Numbered from the stretch's first letter, positions 1 through 12,222 are shown. The stretch is 64,000 bases of DNA from Drosophila persimilis (GCF_003286085.1 NW_020825611.1:1-64000), one strand, 5' to 3'. Made by a program: numbers and translations. The notes: generated by a model not told the origin, from the sequence alone.

Positions 1-103
1 GCAAGCAGAGGAAGCGAGACAGCGAGTGGGTGAAAAGAAGAACCGAGAAAAAAGGGTTGTTTCAAGCTGGCTGCCCACAAGAGTATTGCGCAGTAGAATT
101 ATA

Positions 104-1936
104 ATGGAAAATACAAGTGGACCACCAGCCGGGAATATGCAGAAAAACGAAGGCCCAAGTGGATCAGAAGAAAACAGGATCAATCGTCAGCAAAACGCGA
201 ACGAGGAAGCGATGAGGTCAACACTCCTAGAAGAAAACACACAGACGCTCCAACAGCTGGTTCAACTGCTCTCGATGAAAATAAATGCAGATGAAATAGA
301 CAAGAAAAATGATGCAAAGCTGGTAGTGGAAAATTTTGCCAAAATTATTCCAGAATTCAACGGAGAAAATATGTCGGTACAGCAGTGGTTTATTAACTTC
401 GAGCTAAACGCTGAAGCATATGGACTAAATGACAAACAAAAATACGTGCAAGCCCGAGCAAAAATGACAGGTACAGCCGCTCTTTTTCTCGAGTCCACAG
501 CAGTGTATGAGTACGGCCAATTGCGTCATCAACTTCTACAGGAGTTTGAGTGTGAGCGTTTATGCAGTGCGCAAATTCACAATCAATTGTCTATGCGAGT
601 GAAGATTGCCGGCGAAAGTTTTCACGAATATATACTACAGATGAAACGCATTGCTGCACGTGGGACAACAGACACGGAGTCGGTGATTCGATACATTGTC
701 GACGGACTGAATTTAAAAACGGATTATAAGTACACCTTGTATGGATGCAGCTCATACAAGCAGCTGCGAGAGAAGTACGAAATCTATGAAAGAACGCTCG
801 CGGTTGATGGGGGTTTTGCCCCGAAACAAAAAGACTCACAGCCGTTCGGAAAGAAGTCCAATTTCACCAAATATGAAAGGAAGCAACACTGCTACAATTG
901 TGGATCCCTGGAGCATCTACGCAAGGATTGCCGAGCTGCATTAAAGTGTTTCCGCTGCAATCAGACTGGACACATGTCTAAGGATTGCCCGAGTGCTGCT
1001 GCCGTAAACGTTGCATACGAGGAAAAACGCCTGAAGTCTCTTAAAATTAACGACGTGCAAGTCAAGGGGCTCATAGACACCGGTGCAGATGCTTCCCTAT
1101 TAAAGATATCAGTGTTCGGCAAAATGAGTGGTATCCAACTGCAAGCCAGTTCGTCAACTTTGAGGGGACTTGGAAACAACATCACACGCTCCGCTGGGCA
1201 GTTTACGGCAGAAGTGGAGATCGACGGAATGCGACTGGCACACAAATTCCTTGTGGTGGCCGATCATGCCGTCGGATGCGAATTGTTGCTTGGACACGAC
1301 TTTATATCCAAGTTCACAATGACATCAACGCAAGGAGGATATAAGTTTTCTCCCCTGCCGGGGGAGGAAACTGAGGACATCAAACAGATAAGTATTTACA
1401 ACGTGGTCGAAGAAAATACTGACATAAACATTCCGTCGCAGTTCAGAGATGCCGTCCAATCAATGATTCAGGACTTTACTGAAAAGAAGCAGACTGCAGT
1501 GTGCCCGATCATGCTGAAGATCGTACCGGACGAGAAAATAGCGCCGTTTCGACATTCGCCAAGTCGAGTGGCCATCAGCGAAGCCGACGTTGTCAAGCAG
1601 CAGATCGATGAATGGGCCAACGCTGGGATAATACGACGCTCATCATCAAATTTCGCCAGTCGGACTGTAATTGTCAAGAAAAAGGATGGGAGCAGCCGGG
1701 TCTGCGTGGACTATCGTCAGATGAACAAGATGGTCTTGAAAGATTGCTTTCCCGTTCCAATCGTTGAAGAGGTGCTGGAAAAACTGGAAAATGCTAAGGT
1801 GTTCACCATCATGGACTTAGAAAATGGGTTTTTCCACGTTCCTGTGGAAGAAAGCAGCAAAAAATATACGGCGTTTATAACGAAGGAAGGCCTTTCGGTT
1901 TTTGCAATTCGCCAGCAGTTTTCATCCGTTTTATAA
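104..1936 (+). pseudogene. Gag-protease-RT (N-terminal part) of Ty3/gypsy element
   Basis: An open frame runs from at least base 26; the ATG at 104 is the likeliest start. The capsid-like region is followed by two zinc knuckles of the form CX2CX4HX4C (CYNCGSLEHLRKDC and CFRCNQTGHMSKDC, about bases 890-990). Next comes a retropepsin active site, LIDTGADAS (about 1070), then the RT fingers with VCVDYRQMNKM (about 1705) and a palm motif FTIMDLENGFFHVP (about 1802). Near 1895 the sequence jumps past the expected conserved stretch before the catalytic box, and the frame closes at 1936. A small deletion with a frame change is the simplest reading. The downstream frame carries the rest of RT. Confidence 0.8.
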
Positions 1937-3290
1937 GTTTTGTATTTCAAAACCTTATAAATGAAAACATTCTTGACCTGTACATGGACGATATCGTTAT
2001 ACACGCTGAAACCGCCGACGAATGCCTGGGAAAGCTGAAGAAGGTTTTTGATGCTGCAGCTGAATACGGGCTGAAGATGAAGTGGAAGAAGTGCCGATTT
2101 CTGCAGTCGACCATTACATTTTGGGCCACCAAGTTGGAGGAGGTGAAATCAAGCCTGGATTGGAGAAAACCAAAGCCGTCAGCAAGTTCCCGATGCCGAA
2201 AAACATAAAGGCTGTGCAGTCGTTTTTAGGATTAACTGGGTTTTTCCGTAAATTCATAAGAAACTATTCGCTAATCGCCAAACCACTGACCAATCTGCTG
2301 CGAAAAGATGTCCCATTTAAAATGAGTCTGGAGGAGCAGCAGGCGTTTGCTACATTAAAGGAAGCATTGGTGAAAGAGCCGGTCTTGAAACTTTATCGCA
2401 GGAATGCAAAAACCGAGATACACACTGATGCGTCAAAGGACGGGTTTGCAGCGGCGTTGTTACAATGGCACGAAGGACAATTGCATCCGATCTTATTCTG
2501 GAGTAAGAAAACCTCGGAGTCTGAAGCACGACAGCATAGCTATATACAGGAAGCCAAAGCAATTTTCCTAGCGTGCAAAAAATTTCGTCAGTACATACTT
2601 GGAACCAACTTTAAGCTCGTAACGGATTGCGCCGCTTTCAAGCAAACGTTAAGCAAGAAGGACGTTCCGCGGGAGGTAGCCCAATGGGTCCTGTACTTGC
2701 AGGACTACGACTTTGAAGTGGAACACAGACCAGGAGAACGGCTGAAGCATGTGGATTGCCTGAGTAGGTACCCAATTGATGTCATGATGGTATCTTCGGA
2801 AGTCACAGCAAGAATTAAGAAAGCCCAGCAGGAGGATACGATGATCAAAGCAGTTTCCGAAATTTTGAAAAGTAAACCATATGACAACTTTAAGTTGAAA
2901 GCTGGTCTCGTATACAAAGTGGTGCAAGGCACGGACTTGCTGGCAATACCGAAGTCATTAGAAAAAGAAATAATAACCGACGCTCACAACGCAGGACACT
3001 TTGCCGCTCAAAAAACAATGCACACCGTACAGCAGAGCTATTGGATTCCACATCTGGAAGGAAAAGTAATTCAGATCATAGGAAACTGTATGAAATGTAT
3101 AATCTACAACAAAAAGCTTGGCAAAAAGGAGGGATTTCTGCATCAAATTGACAAAGGATCACAGCCGCTGTATACTATACACGTGGATCACCTTGGGCCT
3201 ATGGATGCCACTTCAAAGCAGTACAAGTACATCTTCGCAATGGTTGATAGCTTTAGTAAGTTCGTATGGATGTATCCCACAAAATCATGG
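1900..3290 (+). pseudogene. RT C-terminal part, RNase H and integrase N-terminus of Ty3/gypsy element
   Basis: The catalytic box YMDDIVIH lies at about 1980 and is intact. A second frame change occurs at about 2115 (RT thumb), after which one frame runs from 2082 to the junction. It includes the connection motif LGLTGFFRKFIRNY, RNase H with IHTDASKDGFAAAL (about 2420), and the integrase zinc-binding region with HNAGHF and CMKC (about 2985-3095). The first integrase Asp, in HVDHLGPM (about 3182), is present. The second catalytic Asp and the Glu are missing because the element stops at about 3290. The reading frame simply runs into the next element, giving a chimeric ORF to 3422. Confidence 0.8.
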
Positions 3291-4114
3291 TCTCCAAGAG
3301 TACCTCTACTCTTTGGCAGCTTGGTGCAAAAGATGGAATTTAAAAGTCAACCCACTGAAGACCACCAATCCATGCTTCACCCTGAAAGCGCTCATAGACC
3401 ACACCCCACCCATAAAGCTTGAAGGCGTAACTTTGGACCAACCAGAGCAAGCAAAGTATCTCGGTATCACCCTTGATAAGCGTCTTACTTTTGGTCCACA
3501 CTTGAAAGCTACGGCTCGTAAATGTGGGCAAAGAATGCAGCAATTGCGGTGGCTGATTAACAGAAGAAGCACCATGTCACTGAGAGCCAAAAGAGCAGTT
3601 TATGTACACTGTGTAGCCCCGATCTGGCTCTACGGTGTGCAGATTTGGGGTATAGCTGCCAAATCGAACTATAAACGGATACAGGTCTTGCAGAATCGCG
3701 CCATGAGGCAAATAACGAACTGCCCTTGGTACGTGCGCGGCTCCACCCTACATCGGGATTTGAATCTGCATACAGTAGAGGAGCAGATTGGAAGGCACAC
3801 CAGCAGATACAGTGACAGGCCAATTAGACACCATAGTATGCTCGCCAGACGATTACTACCTGCCAGGCCTTTGAGGCGGTTGAAGAGATTGGGTTTTGCC
3901 AAAACTATTGGCCAACTCTAAGTTTCCCTCCCAATATTATAATATTACTTTTTTTATTATTACTATATACTATACTATATTATATCTCTATAAGTCCTCT
4001 TGCATAAAGCAATAGGTTTGGTCTCCTTAATACTATTTACCTGGGTTGTTAAGATACGATATATGCAATGTACGGATTCAACGCTTAATAATAAAAAAAA
4101 AAAAAAAAAAAAAA
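3291..4114 (+). mobile_element. 5'-truncated jockey-clade non-LTR retrotransposon 3' end with poly(A)
   Basis: Starting at about 3292 the plus strand encodes the C-terminal region of a jockey-type RT ORF, open to a stop at 3919-3921 (about 209 codons). Diagnostic stretches are LQEYLYSLAAWCKRW, the thumb motif AKYLGITLDKRLTFGPH (about 3456) and LYGVQIWG (about 3630). An AT-rich 3' UTR of about 170 bp follows and ends in a 22-base A run (4093-4114). The 5' truncation plus poly(A) tail is the usual product of target-primed reverse transcription. The upstream junction falls inside the gypsy integrase, so this is probably an insertion into that element. Confidence 0.8.
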
Positions 4115-4500
4115 TTCGTTTGGTGTCAGTAGGATCCAACTATCAATTAAGACAAAGTCGTGCCTCGCAAATCAATTTAGCGTCGATCGTTGTCGGTGCA
4201 TACGTATACACAACATCCAATTACCCATTATTTCATTGAGTGTCTCGGCATTAAATACGATTATTAGAAACGATCTTTCGCCTTCAGTTGCTTGTATTGA
4301 GAATCAATATGACCTCAAAAGCCAACAATATCGCCCTTGAAGAGCTGAAGAAAAAGCGCAGTTGCCGTGTCAAAGGCATTCGTTTATTAGCGGACCGTTT
4401 AGAAGCGGGGGATATTCCGCTGGTATTGACGGAGCTCGATTGCAGACTCGAAACGCTGATGCGTAGCATTGACACGGCACGCGAACTTTTCGGACTTTAA
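4115..4500 (+). mobile_element. BEL/Pao leader and Gag N-terminus fragment, copy 1
   Basis: This repeats the sequence at 63427-63945 with an internal deletion in the leader. A short ORF starts at ATG 4309 (MTSKANNIALEELKKKRS...) and gives 63 residues that resemble the N-terminus of BEL/Pao Gag: a Lys/Arg-rich start, then a heptad-like helical stretch with TELDCRLETLMRSID. The match to the window-end copy stops after codon 59 (ARELF versus ARELQ), where the fragment joins unrelated DNA. The leader part before the ATG shares the segment GTGTCAGTAGGATCCAACT with the other copy. Confidence 0.6.
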
Positions 4501-4553
4501 AAACTTCATAGGTTTATTTGAGACTCTAGTTCACAATGACCAATGACCAAAGC

Positions 4554-5330
4554 GGTCGTTTGACCGCGTCTCGACTCATACTACATAAACTTTAAAATTT
4601 TAGAATCCCGTGACTCTACAGGGAGCTAACTCAGAAAACAACAATTTGCATATTCCGATCATATCCGAAATGAAATGGCACAATCATACATAGGGCGTAC
4701 TCGAAAGTACTAGGGACTTTCGTCGAGGTGTTCCAAAAATATCGCGGGCGTGAGGTCTTGAGATGGAAGTCGACACACACAATTTTGTACCCACCCTTCC
4801 ATGATTTCCAGTGGTGCGAAATGTTCTGGAAATCCCTAATATTCTCACCCTACCCCCTTACGTCACCATGTCACCAGGAAATTAGAAGTCTACTCCATAT
4901 TCATGGCTGGCAAAATTCAATATATTTCTTTGGACTTAATACTAGACATGTGGCTACATCATCAAAACCGAGCGAACAAGTGTTTCACTACCGGAAAGAA
5001 CACAAGTCTTTAATTAACCAGTAGGCAAATCAAGGGAAAGAAATTAATGGAAATGGAAAAATATGAGGCTTAATCTCTAAAGGAGAAAGAGAAACGTTGT
5101 AGATATTTATAGAGGTATGTATATATAAACGAGAGCGTATATGATTATAATATATGATATTAGAAATAAGGAAATTAAATATGTATAAAGAAAAAACGAA
5201 AAATTAAAAAATTATAAAAAGCCGAGAGGGTCATACCAGCGTACCGCCATGGTGAGCCAAAACGCAATTTAATTAAAAATAAAAAAACATTTTTATGGTT
5301 GTTGGTTTAAGGAGATTTTCTTTTTTTTAG
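4554..5330. repeat. Unclassified dispersed repeat A, copy 1
   Basis: This ~780 bp stretch recurs almost base for base at 45080-45862 in the same orientation, starting at GGTCGTTTGACCGCG and ending in GGTTGTTGGTTTAAGG followed by a T-rich run. It has no convincing ORF; its last 300 bases are A/T-rich. It is repetitive by comparison within the window, and its parent element was not recognised. Bases 4501-4553 before it are unassigned. Confidence 0.7.
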
Positions 5331-5572
5331 TTTGTTAGTGTATTTGTCGGCTACGTTTCAATGCATTACAAAAATGCATGGAAAGCGAGCACTGCAAGCT
5401 TAAAGCAGAATTGGCAACGACGAGAACGAAAAGCTTCGAGCGTGGGGAACGCAAGCGTTGCGCTCTCTTATCAGCAGCGGCTGGCCGCTGAGCATGCCTT
5501 TTACGATTTTACGAATTCAGGCGCAAAAGAGAACAAGGAAATTGGGTCACTTACAGCTTCAATACATTAAAA

Positions 5573-5842
5573 AGCAATCTCCCGTCAAGGGTGGGAGTTT
5601 GGTGTGGGGGGCAGAACTTTGTGAGAGCTGGGTACCGTGCTGGATACCAAATTGGTTTTTGGAATTGTAGCGCCATTTGGCGTATAATAACTGTTATTAG
5701 GATCGTATTTTATGAAGTCTAGTGTAAGTTAGGCTAGGGCAAAGCAGGAGCGCAATATAAGCTCGCTCTCTCGCTCTTGGCGAATTCGCCCCGCTTTGCA
5801 ACCGTAGGTAAGATAGGCGCAGAAGAAATTGTTTGAATATTT
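5573..5842 (+). mobile_element. BEL/Pao element 3' internal end plus partial 3' LTR, copy 1
   Basis: Bases 5573-5665 (CAATCTCCCGTCAAGGGTGG...) match 61220-61311 and are the purine-rich internal end of the element. The LTR starts at TGTAGCGCC (5666) and follows the LTRs at 21268 and 61312 to about 5842, ending after TTTGAATAT where the sequence turns into unrelated AT-rich DNA. About 130 bp of LTR is missing. Bases 5331-5572 upstream contain a 69-codon ORF of no recognised family. Confidence 0.75.
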
Positions 5843-6030
5843 ATTTTTATTTTATTTATTTGTATATATATTCCTAACGCGACAGTATTCCTACTTTATG
5901 TTAAAGCGCTAGTCACATGGAGTTCACATATGTATGTAGTTGTATGCTTTAAGCAGAATGATTTTCTTATTCTAACATTTTTGGTATGACTAATATTTGT
6001 ATTATTAATACTAATACTAATTCTAATTTT

Positions 6031-7162
6031 TATACCCGATACTCAAAATGAGTATTGGGGTATATTAGATTTGTGGTAAAAGTGGATGTGTGTAACGTCC
6101 AGAAGGAATCGTTTCCGACCCCATAAAGTATATATATACTTGATCAGCATCAATAGCCGAGTCGATTGAGCCATGTCTGTCTGTCCGTCTGTCCGTCCGT
6201 CCGTCTGTCCGTCTGTCCGTCCGTCCGTCTGTCCGTCTGTCCGTCCCCTTCAGCGCCTAGTGCTGAAAGACTATAAGAGCTAGAGGAACGATGTTTTGGA
6301 TCCAGACTTCTGTGATATGTCACTGCTACAGGAATATTTCAAAACTGTGCCCCGCCCACTTCCGCCCCCACAAAAGGCGAAAATCTGTGGCATACACAAT
6401 TTCGACGATACGAGAAAACTAAAAACGCAGAATCGTAGAAGATGACTATATCTTACAGAGTGCAAAATCTGAAGCAGATCGTATTATTATTATAGCCAGA
6501 ATCACGAAAACAATTTCACTCTTTCTCGCTCTGTCTCACTCTAACACACAGGTTTCATGGTCGGTTTTGCCAATTGCAAAAGTTCAAGGATCTCAGAACC
6601 TATAAGAGCCAGAGCAACCAAATTTGGTATCCACACTCCTGTGATATCGGACCTTGACCATTTCGTGTCAAAATTTCGCCGCACCCCCTTCCGCCCCCGC
6701 AAAGGACGAAAATCTGGGGCAACCACAAATCTCAGAAACTATTATGACTAGAGTAACCAAATTTGGTATCCGCACTCCTGTTAGATCTCACTATAAAACG
6801 TATATCTCAAAATTTCGCCCCACCCCCTTCCGCCCCCACAAAGGAGGAAAATCTGTTGCATCCACAATATTGCAGATTTGAGAAAACTAAAAATGCAGAA
6901 TCATAGATAATGACCATATCTATCAGATTGCTCAATTTGAATCAGATCGGATCATTTTTGTAGCCAAAAGCAAGAAATCAATTTTCAGTGGCTACGCAGC
7001 GCCCGACGTCACGCTCAGACTGATTTTCTGTCTCTCTCGCACGCACTCTTTGTCGTGTCGTTTAATATTAGCGGCGTCTGCCGGAGGAGAGCCATACTGA
7101 CTAAGTATCGGGTATAACTGTAGAGTTGCGGTGTCCGCAGCAACTCACAGCGTTCCCCCTCG
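6031..7162 (+). mobile_element. DINE-1/SGM-type Helentron-derived non-autonomous element, copy a
   Basis: It begins TATACCCGATACTCAAAATG and ends CTGACTAAGTATCGGGTATA plus a terminal hairpin (GAGTTGC...GCAACTC) and GTTCCCCCTCG. Inside are a GTCC/GTCT minisatellite (6176-6245) and repeated CACCCCCTTCCGCCCCC-type blocks. Subterminal inverted repeats, an internal (GTCY)n array, a 3' hairpin and insertion at T-rich sites without target duplication match the DINE-1/INE-1/SGM family. No protein is encoded. Nine further copies or pieces lie in this window. Confidence 0.85.
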
Positions 7163-7321
7163 TTTTTTTTTTTTGTGTTTTTTTTCTATTTTATTTTTTT
7201 TATTTATTTATTTATTTTTTTATTTTTTTTATTATTATTTTTTATTATTATTATTATTATTATAATTTTTATTATTTATTTTTATTTACTTATTTATTTA
7301 TTTTTATTTATTTTTTTTTTT
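7163..7321 (-). repeat. A-rich tail of CR1-type element (T-rich on plus strand)
   Basis: The minus strand has a stop codon (7322-7324) followed directly by A-rich low-complexity DNA with AAATA- and TAA-type units. It reads as the 3' tail of the non-LTR element to its right. The short ORF predicted on the plus strand here is only Phe/Tyr/Ile from T-rich sequence. Confidence 0.7.
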
Positions 7322-10300
7322 TTATGGGTTTATAAAGTGTTTTTCTAGTTTATCCCTAAATTGCGTTGCTCTACTAATATTTTTAATATTGAAAGGTAAC
7401 TCATTCCATAACCGAATAGCATTTGTTAAAAATTGTTTTCCTGAATTGGCAAGTTTGTACCTTATGGTTACCAGATTCAACGTTCTATTTGATGAAGCAA
7501 AGGTTAATTTATCATATAAGTAGCTCGGCTGTCTGGTATAGATTATTCGATGTAGAAAAATAATTGTTCTGTACCCTATCCATGTCTTTAAATCCATTTT
7601 GAATATTTGTCTTGCTAAGACTGAGATATGATCGGTTCGTCTCTTATTATACCCGATACTCAAAATGAGTATTGGGGTATATTAGATTTGTGGTAAAAGT
7701 GGATGTGTGTAACGTCCAGAAGGAATCGTTTCCGACCCTATAAAGTATATATATTCTTGATCAGCATCAATAGCCGAGTCGATTGAGCCCTGTCTGTCTG
7801 TCCGTCCGTCCGTCTGTCCGTCTGTCCGTCCCCTTCAGCGCCTAATGCTCAAAGACTATAAGAGCTAGAGCAACGATGTTTTGGATCCAGACTTCTGTGA
7901 TATGTCACTGCTCCAAAAATATTTCAAAACTTTGCCCCGCCCACTTCCGCCCCCACAAAGGGCGAAAATCTGTGGCATCCACAATTTCGACGATACGAGA
8001 AAACTAAAAACGCAGAATCGTAGAAGATGACTATATCTTCTAGAGTGCAAAATCTGAACCAGATCGTATTATTATTATAGCCAGAATCACGAAAACAATT
8101 TCACTCTTTCTCGCTCTGTCTCACTCTAACACACAGGTTTCATGGTCGGTTTTGCCAATTGCAAAATATGAGTTCAAGGATCTCAGAACCTATAAAAGCC
8201 AGAGCAACCAAATTTGGTATCCACACTCCTGTGATATCGGACCTTGACCGTTTCCTGTCCAAATTTCGCCACACCCCCTTCCGCCCCCGCAAAGGACGAA
8301 AATCTGAGGCAACCACAAATCTCAGAGACTATTAAGGCTAGAGTAACCAAATTTGGTGCACACACTCCTTTAAGATGTCACTATAAAACGTATATCTCAG
8401 AATTTCGCCCCACCCCCATCCGCCCCCACAAAAGACGAAAATCTGTTGCATCCACAATATTGCAGATTTGAGAAAACTAAAAACGCAGAATCATAGATAA
8501 TGACCATATCTATTAGATTGCTGAATCTGGATCAGATCAGACCATTTTTTTAGCCAAAAGGAACAAATCAATTTGCAGTGGCTACGCAGCGCGTGACGTC
8601 ACGCTCAGACTGATTTTCTGTCTCTCTCGCACGCACTCTTTGTCGTGTCGTTAAATATTAGCGGCGTCTGCCGGAGGAGAGCCATACTGACTTAGTATCG
8701 GGTATAACCTTAGAGTTGCGGTGTCCGCAGCAACTCACAACGTTCCCCCTCGTTATATATGTAGCGGGCAATGTTGTTAAATGTTACTTTTAGTTTTTTT
8801 TGAGATTCAGCGTCACAATTTCCAAATATTTCAATACCATAGAATAAGGTGGGTGTCAAATATGTCTTAGCTATCATTAGTTTGAGTATATCTGGCAGGT
8901 ATTTTTGTGTTGGTGCGAGTTTTCTTAGTAGACTATATGTTCTACCAGTAGCTTTCACTACTTGGCTACTCCAAGAAAGCGTATTGTTAAATGTTAATCC
9001 TAAGTTTTCCACCTGATCTACGTAATTAATTTGTTTTCCTTCGATTTCAAGTTTTGGATAGGCCATCGTATTTAGTTGCTTCTTGTATATAATTACACAT
9101 TTACATTTATCTGGATTAAGTGCCAGACCATTACGCTTCGCCCAGCTACTCACATTGAGCAAATCACTGTTACACACACTTATACACTCATCAATTTTAC
9201 TCAATGGACGACTAACATACATTTGGACGTCATCCGCATACATATGACTTTTACAATTTAACAGGACGTCTGGCAGGTCATTCACATATAATGAGAACAA
9301 AAGCGGCCCAAGAACTGAACCTTGAGGCACACCACGTGCAGTGCTCATCATTGAAGAAATTCTACTTCCACTTACCACTACCTGTCTTCTATCCGTTAAA
9401 TACGATTTTAATAGCTTTATAGCTACCTTACTAAAATTGAAAAAGTTAACTAATTTACTTAATAAGATTTCGTGGTTAACCGTGTCAAATGCTTTACTGA
9501 AGTCAAGTAGTACTAATAGCGTCACATTTTCTTCATCTTGTGTTAATCTAATGTCTTCCGTTATATTTACTATTGCCGTAGTACAGCTTCTTTGTCTTCT
9601 GTAACCTGACTGTTTGTCACTTAGTAGTGCATTGTTATCTAGAAAAGTTCGAATTTGTTGTGACATTAATTGTTCAAGGACTTTTGACAAAAACGATAGA
9701 ATTGATATAGGTCTATATTCATTTTTTCCTTTAGGGACCGGTGTTATTTTCGCAAGCTTCCATGTACTTGGAAATATTGATTTTGTTAAGACAGTATTAC
9801 AAATATAAGTCACATGTGGTAATATTTTCGGAAGTAAGATTTTTAGAAATTTTGGATGTATTTCATCCAGTCCGATTGCATTTGACTTAATTTTAAGCAC
9901 AGATTCAAGGACATCACACTGACTGGCACACATGAAGCTAAAGTTATTATCACAGGAACTATTCGGTATATTGTCAAGATAATGATTATATGCTACTTCA
10001 GGTACCCCGTTTATCACAAATTTTCTATTTAATTCATCTATGTCTACATCAATTTTGGTGTTATTTGTCCTCTTCCCTATTCCCAAGTCTTTGAGCTCCC
10101 TCCATGTCCTTCTTGTTAATATTGCACTTTGAAACCTTACAGAATAAAAAGATTTTTTAGCTGTCAGTATTAATAGGTTGGTTTTTTTCCTTAAAGTTTT
10201 AAATTCTTGATACTGAACAGACGTTCTGTAGCGTTTCCATTTGTTATATGCTTTGTCCCTTAATGATATATTGTGTGCAATACATTGATTGAACCATGGA

Positions 10301-11223
10301 TTTTTCTTTTGTGCAATATTTAATTTACGCAGTGGTACGAATTTTTCATAAAGACATGTTATGTGAGCTCGTAGTTGTTCTACTTGAGAATTAACATCAT
10401 CCATGTCAAATATTATATTCCAGTCATATGTATTGAATTCGTCATTAAGTTTGGTAATGTCAATGCTCTTAAAATTTCGGTACCATATGTCGTCGTCAAT
10501 CTTTTTACAATTAAAATCATAAGTCAGGAAAAGTAGGTCGTGTCTGGAAAATGTTGGGACAGATAACTGATCATAAAGAACGATTTTTTCTTTATCATTG
10601 ACAAAACAAAGGTCCAATAATGTACTTGCAGTGTTTGAGAAATGTGTTGGTCTACTATTATTGACTAGATGCAAGCCTAACGATGCCATCGCTGACTCCA
10701 TATGTCGTTCCTTCAGTATATTGCTGTTTAGATCCCCGATTATAATTACGTCAGTATAGCTTACAGATAGGTCTGAAATTGCATCAATTACTTGTTGGTA
10801 GATTGTATTGCGGTGTGGTCTGTACAGACAGCCCAATAGTAATTTAAGAGAACTGTTAGAGGCCGATAATTCTATAAAAAGGTATTCTATTGCACTTTCT
10901 GGAGGGTGCTTGCATATTAATTTGGATTTGAGTTTCTTGTTTATGTATACAGCAACACCCCCACCATTTCCTTCCCGATCAGATCGGTATAGATCAAATC
11001 CGGTACACAAAATAACATTATCACATAGATGCGGCATGAACCACGTTTCCGAAACACAAACTACATCAACATTCGATTGTTCAAACATATATAGGAACTC
11101 ATCAATCTTACCATACAGACTCTGAGCATTTATATGACAAATATTTATGCCATCTTTTTGTTTAGCCAGCGTACGAATCAATATCCTACTATTCGTTGGA
11201 AGTCTATTCATATTATGGACCAT
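7322..11223 (-). pseudogene. CR1-type ORF2 (endonuclease-reverse transcriptase), interrupted by a Helentron-type element
   Basis: The protein has an APE-type endonuclease domain with CHINAQSLYGK (about residue 30), VVCVSETWF, IIIGDLNSN and a late FSRHD motif. A reverse transcriptase follows with ITPVPKG, FRPIS-like YRPIS, LLVLLDFSKAFD and catalytic MYADDVQMY. The C-terminal part (LWNELPFNI..., stop at 7322) lies left of the 7647-8752 insertion. The two pieces, 2471 and 325 nt, add to an exact multiple of three and the codon reads across the insertion point, so the transposon is the only visible break in a ~931-codon ORF. This implies the CR1 copy was young when it was hit. The last residues read from the 8.7 kb side are insertion sequence, not CR1. 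Confidence 0.85.
7647..8752 (+). mobile_element. DINE-1/SGM-type element, copy b, inserted in CR1 ORF2
   Basis: The ends are TATACCCGATACTC on the left and GTTCCCCCTCG on the right. Flanking CR1 codons join without gain or loss, so no target-site duplication was made; insertion lies between A/T-rich bases (CTCTTA^TTATAT). It is nearly complete (1106 bp), with a shorter GTCC array than copy a. Confidence 0.85.
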
Positions 11224-11343
11224 TTAAAAGTTACTAAATAGCATATTAGCAGCACACGCAATATACACAAATCAATTATAACTATATAAAAACATAAAAC
11301 CTTAAACTTCAACATTATATTACTATGGCTAAGGGAAGTTTTA

Positions 11344-12222
11344 CTAACGAAAAAGGTTATTCTGGTCTGTCTCAACTGGCCTGTTAACTGCACCTGGATC
11401 AACTGCTGCAAGCTCATCCTCGGAAGTATCCCGCAATGTTTGCAGGTCATGCATGTTATCCACTCTAAAAATCTCTCCAGCTGGATGCTTCTTAACATGC
11501 ACGATCGCCCGACGAGTGAAAACAGCCGATAGTGCTTTTCCTTTTTTCATTTTCATAGCCTCTTTGAAAACAGCCAGATTCTCTTTAGACAGCTGCTCAT
11601 TAATAAAAAACGCAGCCTGTGAGTCGAATTCCATTAGGTCCAGTGATAGCAGTTTTTTCGATTCCCTGCGATAGTTGCCAACAGCTTGCAACAACGCCGC
11701 CTTCTCTCTCACACTCTCTAGTCGCAGGATTATCACTGGATCAACAGCTGTTCCGTGTGTTCTCTGTCGGATCCTAAAGATGTCTTTCACCCTTGGGAGG
11801 GGTGTTAGGTTAAGGGCAAAGCACATCTTGTTGAATCGGACCTTCAACATTTCACCTTCTTCAAAGGGTATTCCATGAATACGGAGATCACACGCAATGT
11901 CCGCTTTGGCGCGCTCAACACATTGTGTGCTTAGATCTCTAACTTGCGCACGTATTTCTTGCATACCATGTACCTCATTTTTGAGTTTGATAATGTGCTG
12001 CTACATTTCGTGGATTACCTCACCCGCCTTTTCCAATTGCAGGACACGTTCAGTGAGTTTCTTCACATCTACTGCCATACCAAGAATTTGATTGGTCATA
12101 GCTGTGAACTTTTCCTCTATGGCCTGCAATACACCCTCAGACTTTAACGTATTTGCCGTGATTAGTCGTAATTGATTATCGGTTTCGTAATCGACTTTCA
12201 AATCAGCATCAGTTGCCGCCAC
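11344..12222 (-). pseudogene. CR1-type ORF1 with one in-frame TAG
   Basis: The frame starts at ATG 12222 (MAATDADLKVDYETD) and runs 292 codons to 11344, broken only by a TAG at 12001-12003 (codon 74). The N-terminal third is a predicted coiled coil (LTERVLQLEKAGEVIHEM). The rest (DIACDLRIHGIPFEEGE..., VIILRLESVREKAALL) resembles the RNA-binding ORF1 proteins of CR1 elements, which share a fold-level similarity with baculoviral FP-type C-terminal domains. No zinc knuckle is visible. Its stop lies 120 bp before the ORF2 start. Confidence 0.7.

Larger units (their letters stand above)
1..3290 (+). mobile_element. Ty3/gypsy-type LTR retrotransposon remnant (gag-pol, 3' truncated)
   Basis: The stretch encodes, in order, Gag with two CCHC knuckles, aspartic protease, reverse transcriptase, RNase H and the first part of integrase. 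No LTR is visible: the 5' part lies outside the window and the 3' end is cut at about 3290, where a non-LTR sequence begins. Gag and protease-RT share one reading frame without a frameshift, as in some single-ORF gypsy lineages. Several frame breaks show it is inactive. The lineage within Ty3/gypsy is not settled. Confidence 0.85.

Noticed and set aside
6176-6245. CRISPR-like or regulatory array
   Set aside because: It is the (GTCY)n minisatellite inside the Helentron-type family, with no spacers.
7126-7335. 69-codon Phe/Tyr-rich membrane protein
   Set aside because: Translation of the T-rich strand of a retroelement A-rich tail.
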